Notes under the pieces: generated by a model
What the model was told of the DNA's origin: nothing
Database searches by the model: none
The model's input: only the letters and a program-made list of their open reading frames with translations
From: Galaxea fascicularis
Taxonomy: Eukaryota; Cnidaria; Anthozoa; Scleractinia; Euphylliidae
Reading direction: 5' to 3'
Assembly (NCBI GenBank): GCA_948470475.1
Contig: OX419347.1
Span: 2,407,572 to 2,471,571 of the forward strand
Length of the DNA: 64,000 nt
Part shown: positions 55,906 to 64,000 of the stretch, one piece after another
Numbering within the stretch: the stretch's first letter is position 1
Layout: the number at the start of each line of letters is the position of its first letter
Position numbers and translations under genes: made by a program

Positions 55906-58900
55906 ATGGCGGCGGCAAAGGTTTGATCGTAAACAGAGATCTTCATTTATTTCGGCGTCTTATACAATTACACTAAATTGTCGAACCTGCAGGTTATGGA
56001 TATATGGTCGATTGTAAATAAGCTTCGATATTTATATTTAAGATTGTTTGCGGCGATTGCAACAAGTCAAGTCACCTGATGATAGATCTCTAGATCTTGC
56101 ATTCAAGCTGGCGTAGGTTTAAAGGCAGCTTCAGATCTGTGTTTACCCACATTTCTCACCGATCCCACCGCAACTAGTCACGAAGCATTGGCTATGAAAT
56201 ATCTCACAAACAAACCATCTTTTCAGCGATGATTTTCAACGGGATTGCTATATCTCAAGATGTAAACAACTGTTTTCAACGTTTCCACATTTCAGGCTGC
56301 AAGACGAAATACTACTGTGCACGATCTTTACCTTCTAAATGATCCTTTCCAAGATCCATGCATAGGAAGGTAAACATATGTAATTTTAGTTTCCACTTAA
56401 GTATGCACAACGGCCTGTTTGCATCATGGCTATTTTTGTTAGAACATAATTTGCATTATCTTTGGTAAACAAATTACATGTAGTGATTTTAGGCCATGAC
56501 ACAGTAAAGATAACATGCAACATTGCATGCAATAAGTTTGTGATGCATTGTTGCATGCTTTGATTTCCAACTTTGTTGTACACAGCTCTTACAAACTTGG
56601 TAGACATTGCTGCATGTATGCAATCATGCATATCTGTCTAGCTACATGTAAAAGATATGACTTGTGTCAGAACATCAAATGAAAATGTGAAGTTTGTTGG
56701 ATAGGCCTATGTGTGACAAGAATACCTCACAAATTTATGTGTTTAGGTAAGCTGAAAGCTACACACAGGGCACTATGGACGTGTCATAGCAGGTGTTACC
56801 CCTTAAATCTACCAAATAAAGTTTGGGCCAGAGTATTGGCAGCCATGAACAGCTGTTTTGGCCTTGTTAGGCCTTGTCAGCATGGCATAGCTAATACCTG
56901 GGCTCAAGTTCCCACATGAATGAAAAAAGCAATGAAAATGTGAATCTGTTGGATGTGTTTACATGATAATATTATGTGAGAAGAATACCACACAAGTTAA
57001 TATGTGTAGGTTAAAGCTGAAAGCCAAACATAGGGCATTATGTACATACATGATTATTGTCATTAAATACACTCCAGATTGGCTATGTTTGTACTATTTA
57101 TCTGTGAAAATCTTTCAAATTTATGGCTTTCCTTGTATTCCTAAGATGCTGTTTTATGTAGTTTTCTACTTGATGAACACCAGGCCCCATTTGTTCAAAA
57201 AGCGGATATCTCTATCCAGCAGATAATTCGCTATCCGGTGGGTGAAATGCATCAGTTCCAATACATTTTATCCGCTGGATAACGACTTATCCGCTGGATA
57301 GAGTTATCTGCTCTTTGAACAACTGGGGCCAGTACAATATGTGATCCTGGGATGAAAAAATTGATAAAAAATAGTCAATATAAACAATCTTCCCAGGATA
57401 TACACACTGTACAAGATGTCTATGTGTATCAGTTTTTTGCTGCGATAAACTGTTGATTATCCAGGCCTAGGGTGGAAGTGATAATGGTTATGTCAACAAA
57501 AAAAAGAATTTACCCTCAAGCATAATCCAAAACCTTTGAGGACTGACTTTTTGTAGACAAGAGACATAATTTCATTCAAGTGATGTTGACATGACAAAAA
57601 TAATTATTTGACATTAGATTTATAGCTCTTTGTTGTGTCTTTCCTGTAGACGCACAGGTGTTCCTTTGAACATTAGAGCCAGGAAAGACTCTAATGGCTT
57701 TGACAACGTTGATGACTATTTTCCTGACTCAGGTAAAGTTTCTTCGACCTGAATTTTTATAGATTTACCACTGACATTATGGAATTCTAACTCCTGTACA
57801 GGGCTTTGTCAAAAATGATGACCAACATCTTAAAACCCAAATAGTAGTTAATACACATAGACTCCTACACTGTATGTTATTTGGGAAATATGCAGTTATT
57901 AAAAAATGTGCACAGACAAGGTGTTGGTGCATTAGTATGGTTCAGAATTTGCCCTTTACAAGTTTTGAAACTAAAGTACATGTAATTGTATAACAGACTT
58001 TTAAACATGTTGTATTTGTGTTAGAAAGTGAACAGAAATATTGCCATGTATTTTAATCTTTCATTTTGCTCTTCAAACTCTTTCGAAGTGATTTACCTGA
58101 GACAGGCTGAAAAACCCTATGTCTCCCCTGTGCTGTATGATTAACCTGCAATATTTCATTTTGTTTAGATCCTGAGGATGAGAATATTGTATCAAATGAG
58201 CAGGAAAGCTCAGAGAAAGATCTCCTTGTTGGAAGGTACAGTACAACATGTGGTTGCTGACATTATCTTGCATGTACATGGTAGTTTCCCTTAACTTCTG
58301 AAAAAAAAATTACCTGTGTGGTTGGTACTTTCTCAAAAGTTATCAAAACCCCTTGTAGCAGTTTGGCCAAGTGTAGGATAACTAGGAAGTATGGCTGGCC
58401 TGTGAAAACTTATTGATTTGAGTATTTTCCCAGGATACACCATGAAGTGATTTTTGTTCCAATAAGCATTGTTTTGCCATACAGATGCCTTAGCATGAAG
58501 TTGTAAATGATCACTGATCACAGTTATAAACAAAACTTGAACAGTAGTGTGAGTATGATTCTGATATATTCATAGTGCAAATTTGACATGTGCAGTTGTT
58601 ATTATCATTTTAATCGTAGCTATAACAAAATTCTCGATTCTGATTGGTTCTGCGCTCGCCTATTTGTCGCGTAATTGACGCGCGATCACGTGGGTGTCCA
58701 ATTACAGGTATCCAATTTCAACGTTTTGTAATTGGATACCTGTAATTGGACACCTACGCCATTCACGCATCAATTACGTGCACTTTAATGGCTTCCTTCA
58801 TAATGTTTTCCTACTGTTTGTAAGACTGCTGGAACATACCCCTGACTTTTTCACCCAAAGGAGGTTTTCAAAATGTTCTTAATCTCGAAATTTGTTATAG

Positions 58901-58911
58901 ATACGATTAAT

Positions 58912-58972
<61 letters not shown>

Positions 58973-59014
58973 ACTCGCGCTGTGCGCTCGTCCAATTTTG
59001 AAATTACTCGCCCA

Positions 59015-59058
<44 letters not shown>

Positions 59059-62000
59059 TATTGTTACTATTAATTTTGCCATGAAAAGGAGAACTGGGGT
59101 ACCACTGAACATTAATCCTAGGAAAGATTCAAAAGGATTTGAGCTTGTGGAGGACTACTTCCCTGATCCAGGTTTGCTTAATGCTCATCTTGACATTCTT
59201 CAGTGTAACTGAAAACAAAGTTGGTTTTTGATATGTACTGTGAGTATTAAAAGGCTGATGTTGAACAGTCAGTGTTAAATAGTTGCTTTAAAGGTAAAAT
59301 TGTATTCCTGTAAATGTAATGTTACCATTTCATTAAGGGTCAGGTACCAGGCAAGTACATGTAGGCTGTCTCAAAACATAATTCTGCCCTATAGCCATGA
59401 GCACATCATGGTAATTTTTTGTGACAAAGAAGTTAGATCCAAACATGTTTGCCCACTTGTGAAAAGTAATTCCCATCCTCCTCAAAATCTAAAAGAAATC
59501 CTTGATCATTTCATGGTTCCATAGTCTATGATTGAGACTTGATTGCTAATTTCTGGAGAGATTTGGATGCGTAATCCTAAGTATCACAGAATTTGGTGAA
59601 CTTTTGTCTTGAGTCTTTCCACCAAGAATTAATGATTTGAGAAGCAATACCAAACACCCTGGGGCACTCTTGGTGGTTAGATATGCAGTGAAATACTGCA
59701 CTCTTCCTCATGTCTGATATTAATTATTGTATCAAATAAAGTCTTCAAACTAAGCGGAACTGACAATACTAAATACATTATCACCAGCAGAAGGTGAAAC
59801 CGATGAACCAACAGAACATGGCAATCAAGTCGAGGACCTCGCAGAAACCGCAAGCAGTATGGTAAAGGAAATGGAAGTAGCTGAAACACCTGAGGCAGTT
59901 GTTACTTCTCCTAACGACACTGGGACTATAATTAAGCTTCCTGCATCACATGAACCTACTCCCCAGTCAAATGAACCAATTAAGAAGAGGTAGGCACTGT
60001 TTTTTCTTGTTTAAGAAACCTAATCGCTTGTTAGGGGGAGGCAATCAGATTAGGTATGGTTGTGTAGTGATAGGCATGTTACACTTGTGGTCACTGACTT
60101 GAAACTCTAAACATTTCCAGCCATGAGGTCCACTTACATTGGTAAACCTCTTCATTTTGAAATTCTGAAATCCAGGATGTTTCTATTTCATCTGTCTTTG
60201 CACAAGGCCTTATCAATCCGGTTGGCAATTAATTTGTATTTCTCTTTTTCTTATCAACCTGGCTAGCAATAAATTATTTTTTTCTTTCTGTATGAGAAAA
60301 TTTAATATGAAATGTTTACAAGTACACAAGTTGGATTTCCCAAGTGAATACTGAGTGAGGATGGGGCCTTTTCCTGACGTGGTCGTTGTTGTTGTTTTTT
60401 TGTTTTATTGTCTATGTCCCTAAACAATTCTATGTGCCTACGTAGTTGTAGAACAAACATTCGGCACTTATAAACACCCAGCTACCGCTGTCATTTTGTA
60501 CAGTATCAACTTTAACTTTAACAATAATATTGTAGGTTGTCGTTTGCGCATGGAAAATCTCCAACGGAAGCAGAGCCCCACAAAGAAGTACAGACAAGGT
60601 TTGTCTTCCTTCACACTTAGGAGCTGTACGATGCTAAAGTTGAAAAACTGTAAATAGTCTACAACATGTACAGTATGTGTAATGTTAAAATGCCGTGTTT
60701 ATTTTCTCAACAGAATTTTGCAGGATCACACTAAGTTGATCACAGACAGTGACGGTGGAAGTGACTCTGAAATTGATGTTGTTGATGTTGATGATGGCTC
60801 TCAGAAAGATCGTCAGGAATCTGATAACTTGCAGTCATCTACTGCACATAAAGACACGACGGTGGGAAAAGAAAACGCAACAAACACAAAACAAAAGAAA
60901 AATCCGAGGACTATTTTGATTGAGGATGACGAAGTCATTGATGTTGAAGCAATTGAGGAAGAGGAGACCTTCCTTACTATTGGGAACACAACCCGGAATG
61001 CTGGGGGTGTTGCGCCAGATAAATTTCCCATTTCGTCTGAAGCTGAGAGTTTTGTTATGAGTGAGAGTTTTGTTCTTGAAGGAACCAAACACAAGACCAT
61101 GTCCCCAGAGTACGGATCGTGCTCAGATAGTCAACCGGAGCAGAGCGAGTTGCCAGCTGCACCGAGAGAAAAGAAGTCCAAGATTCCAGTGAGGAAGAAG
61201 GGCGTGCCTATAAGGAACAAGCAGAAAGGTACAACAGTACCTATAGGGAACAAGCAGAAGGGTACAACAGTAGGAATTAAGAAGAAGATGGAACATGTGG
61301 AGCAAGTGGCAGAAAATGATAACGTTGATGAAGGTAAAAATCAGGCGCAAGAAGTAAGTAAGTTCTTAAGGAGAAAACAACCAGACATTAAGCAGAGATC
61401 CACAAGAAGAAGGCAGAACGATGAGACGGAAAAAGCAGACCGTCTAGATGACGATAGCAATAAGGAAAAGACTGGTGGTGAAGAAGTAAATGTAAAAGGA
61501 AGAAAATCCTTGAGAGGAAAAGTACAAAACACCCAGCGAAGGCTTACAAGAGAAATGCAGAAAAAAGTTAAAGAGTCAGAGAATGTTGAGCAAGAAACAG
61601 ACGCCCAGTATCCTGAAAATGACGATGAAGATAACGATGATGATGGAAGGGATGAAGTGGCAAATACCAACAAAGGTCAAGTGATGTTGTCAAGTGTCGA
61701 CGAAGAGAAGCTTGCAGATTCTAAGAATGTGAAGGCTCAAATTGAAGAAGATGAGAGTAAGCAGAAACGTAGGGCAAAGAGTTTGCCTGGCACCAAGCAG
61801 CCACAAACGTCAACAAGAAAGATAAAGAAAAGTGATGATAAAGCAGTTGTGGCTTCAGACGAAGAGGTCTTTGCTGGGGGTAAGAGAGAAAATAGCACTG
61901 TAGACGATGAAGGCGAGAGGCAAAGTCGAGGAAGAAAGAGTGTTCCGAACACTAAACACGAAGAGAAAAAAGTGACGAGAGGAAGAAAACAGGGAAATAG

Positions 62001-64000
62001 AGCAAACTTGGAATGTGAAGTTGATGATGGTGATGACAAGGAAGGAGATGGTGATGAGAAGAGACCAGCGGGGCGAATGACTCGAGTAAAACAACAGGAG
62101 AATGGTGGAGGTGATAATGCAACCAAGAAAGGTGCTGACATTAAGAAAAATCAGAAACAAGGGGAGAATGTTCAAGAGGGAAGTGACCAAGCAGATACAG
62201 CTAAACTGAGTGGAAGGAAAACCAGAGCACAAAGGAAGAAAGAAGCAGATGCTAAACTGAACAGCTGCCAGGAAAAAGAAAGGGACACGGAAGGTGGTGT
62301 TGAGGACAACCACGAGAAGGTTGAACTTAATGGACGGAAAACAAGGGCACAAAGGAAAAGAGAAGCAGACGCTGAAGTGTACGGAGAGAATGGAAACGGG
62401 AAAGAGAAAAATGGGGATGCCCAACATGACCCTGAAGATTCTCCCCGTAAGGCTTCTCCAGTGCCTGAAAATATAGGACTGAAAGTGACAAGGAAGGGAG
62501 AAAGGAAGTCAGATGTAGATCAAAAAGTGTTGAATAAGGAAAAGGATTACAGAATAGAGACTGGCCTGCAAACAAAAGAAGGAACGGGTAAAGCTTCGGA
62601 AGAGGAGAAGGGAGGGGGATCGGAAACAAAGGAAAGCCGCGTTAGAGGACAGGAAGAATTAACGGATGCCATTGGCGAGTTGGACGAAGACAGCATTTCA
62701 GCTAATCAAACTCTTCAGGAGTCAGTCGGCAACAGTTCCAGTGTATCAAGTAATGTGTCATCCAACTCTGAATCCAAGAAAAGGACAGGGACTAAACGAC
62801 GAAAACACTCAAGTATGTTACCACCATATGCTCGAAGGGCAAACAGAGCGAAGAGCTCGAAAGCGTCTTGTAGAACGAACAGCCAAGACAGCTCTACTGA
62901 GACCGAGCTTAGAAGAGATGCCAAAAAACCGAGATTACAACAACAAAGAACACAACCGAATAGTGGTGAAGAAACATCCAAAAAAGTAGATAAGATTAAC
63001 TCCAGAAAAGGTGGTCGAGCTGCGCGCACTGGGAGGAAATCTGCTGGAGGAAATAAATCTGTTGCACTAGGGAAGAAGAGTAGAAAGTCTGAAGGTACTA
63101 ACGGCAAATCAACGTCTTCAACAGAAGGCATAGGTGAGGATGATGGTGCCTTTGCGGATGCAGATGCTGCTTGTGATGGTGATGACAATGATTCAGTGCA
63201 AGAAGCCGGTGGAGTGGAAGGCAGATCGTTTGAGGAAATTCCACTCGATAGCGCAACACCAGGACAATTTCCTCTTCCCTCTGCTAAATCAAGCACTGCA
63301 TTAAAGTCAATTCTGAAATCTGGAGGCAGAATTGGACGCGCAAATGCAGGTAAGGTACTTCCAGTTAAACAGTTCTGGCTCTAGTTTGTGAAAAGTGATG
63401 CCTAAGGTAAAACAAACTCACAAAGACATAAGCATGGCCTGTACGGTATACTGAGACGTGTAATTGCTAGGAGGCGTGGAAAAGACGAAAAGCGCTGTAG
63501 AAGAATATATTTTTCTACGTCTTTTCATTTATCCCATTCCCCATATGGAGTTCAAAGCCCCGTGCAAGCTAGGTGTTTTTTCAGGTTTTCTTTTCGCAGC
63601 TACCTAAGTTGTGCACGTAATTTCAATGGTCCTTCTTGTCTTTAAACGTCTCTGTGACTATGCTGTTTCGTCGGAACGCAGTGACAAAGCTATCCCTTTT
63701 TCAGCGTCCAGAAAACGACAAATAAACTCGAACAAATCACACTCCGGTGGCAGTGATGCCGACGACGAGAGCGCACAACCAGCCAAGCAGCCAAACAGAA
63801 AACGTCTTTCTACAGTCAGCTTCGCTTCCAGTCCGTTTGTCCGTGAGTCGCCTGCAGACCTCACGTCGTCCAAGTCGTCTAGACGCTCCCCTCTGGCTAG
63901 TCTGTCGTTTGTATCCAAGGATAGTAGTCACCATTTGTCAGATAATTCCTTTACGCCAGGGAGTGGCCGGACTAGGAGAGCGTCTGTGGGTTCGGCTAGT
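55906..64000 (+). CDS. CENPC: CENP-C / Mif2-like centromere protein, N-terminal part (continues right)
   Basis: Nine exons to the window edge, phases consistent: 55,906-55,920; 56,296-56,369; 57,650-57,732; 58,169-58,235; 59,089-59,171; 59,791-59,989; 60,536-60,598; 60,714-63,349; 63,705-64,000 (about 1,172 residues so far). The start MAAAK has a good Kozak context, but its donor (AAG|GTTTGA) is weak. The N-terminal motif GRRTGVPLNI, RKDSNGFDNVDDYFPD aligns without gaps to the R-K-T-G ... K-D ... M-E-N-I-D-D-F-F start of yeast Mif2 as I recall it. The motif is encoded twice. The 2.6 kb exon is disordered, rich in Lys/Arg/Glu/Asp/Ser, with degenerate GRK-x-x-RAQRK repeats. CENP-C links CENP-A nucleosomes to the Mis12 complex; the CENP-C motif and cupin domain would lie outside the window. 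The identity rests mainly on the short N-terminal motif. Confidence 0.68.
57182..57330. mobile_element. MITE with GGATAGAGTTATC words
   Basis: Ends AGGCCCCATTTGTTCAAA and its complement (TTTGAACAACTGGGGCC). ATCCGCTGGATAA words occur in both directions. It lies in the CENP-C-like intron before exon 3. Confidence 0.82.
58618..58905. mobile_element. Inverted-repeat element with GTAATTGGATACC core
   Basis: The central palindrome GTGTCCAATTACAGGTATCC ... GGATACCTGTAATTGGACAC and outer ends CTATAACAAAATTCTCGA / CTCGAAATTTGTTATAG enclose about 290 bp between exons 4 and 5 of the CENP-C-like gene. Confidence 0.8.
58910..59050. mobile_element. 141 bp palindromic MITE just before the duplicated CENP-C motif exon
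   Basis: Perfect-looking ends AGTAATTGGACCGAGTGGAG... and ...CTCCACTCGGTCCAATTACT, about 50 bp each. It ends about 38 bp upstream of the exon at 59,089, so it borders that exon's branch-point region. It is related in style to the core palindrome at 43,400-43,530. Confidence 0.85.
62206..62376 (+). repeat. Internal coding repeat GRKTRAQRK in the CENP-C-like exon
   Basis: Two copies 120 bp apart encode SGRKTRAQRKKEADAKL and NGRKTRAQRKREADAEV. Weaker relatives (GRKSLRGK..QRR, RGRKSVPNTK, GRKQGN) occur upstream, so the basic linker appears to have grown by repeat expansion. Confidence 0.75.

Noticed and set aside
60682..60713. Upstream Met of the 900-codon ORF as a gene start
   Set aside because: These codons are intronic. 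A clear CTCAACAG acceptor at 60,713 joins the exon in phase to five upstream exons.
62715..63296. 193-codon minus-strand ORF opposite the CENP-C-like exon
   Set aside because: It mirrors the biased codon composition of the plus-strand exon, and has no splice sites or recognisable domain.

Overview
This window is eukaryotic nuclear DNA. It is AT-rich, with long GT-AG introns, many small palindromic elements and microsatellites. It most likely comes from an anthozoan cnidarian, probably a stony coral. Three things point there: the gene families (discoidin and F-type-lectin domain arrays, a CYP4, an SRD5A-like reductase), a tRNA-derived repeat whose translation gives the familiar VAQWLEHPTGVTEVVG peptide of cnidarian gene models, and dispersed repeats that I associate with coral genomes. 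The clade is inferred, not proven.

Layout. (1) 2,261-29,173, minus strand: a very large gene that runs off the left edge. It has a signal-peptide exon followed by two tandem blocks of F5/8C - FTP - FTP - F5/8C - F5/8C - Ig, with an FN3 after block 1. I placed 24 domain exons. Nearly every module has a phase 1 intron at both ends, so the blocks splice in frame with one exception: the first F5/8C of block 2 has lost, or hides, its second exon. Introns carry MITEs, a 4.3 kb TIR element with a 10 bp target-site duplication, a short tRNA-SINE insertion with a 23 bp target-site duplication, and a 389 bp palindrome. (2) 31,151-33,910, minus: a small three-exon membrane protein (signal peptide, a fragment resembling the C-terminal part of an Ig domain, TM segment, tyrosine-rich tail). 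(3) 36,037-50,467, minus: a complete 14-exon CYP4-family cytochrome P450 of 515 aa, rebuilt exon by exon with all phases matching. (4) 53,075-53,878, minus: a steroid 5-alpha-reductase-like protein encoded by one coding exon, with a 5' UTR exon near 55.5 kb. (5) 55,906 to beyond 64,000, plus: the N-terminal part of a large charged nuclear protein that I identify as a CENP-C/Mif2 homologue. Its N-terminal Mif2-like motif is present twice through a tandem exon duplication. Genes 4 and 5 are head to head and share about 0.4 kb of putative bidirectional promoter.

Working together. Genes 1 and 2 are neighbours in the same orientation, a lectin/discoidin/Ig ectodomain gene beside a tyrosine-tailed receptor-like gene. 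This could be a surface recognition locus, but that is an inference. Genes 3 and 4 would both act on lipids or sterols in the ER membrane. Gene 5 is a kinetochore gene and appears unrelated to them. The intergenic spaces (1-2,260; 29,174-31,150; 33,911-36,036; 50,468-53,074) hold repeats and no gene I can support.
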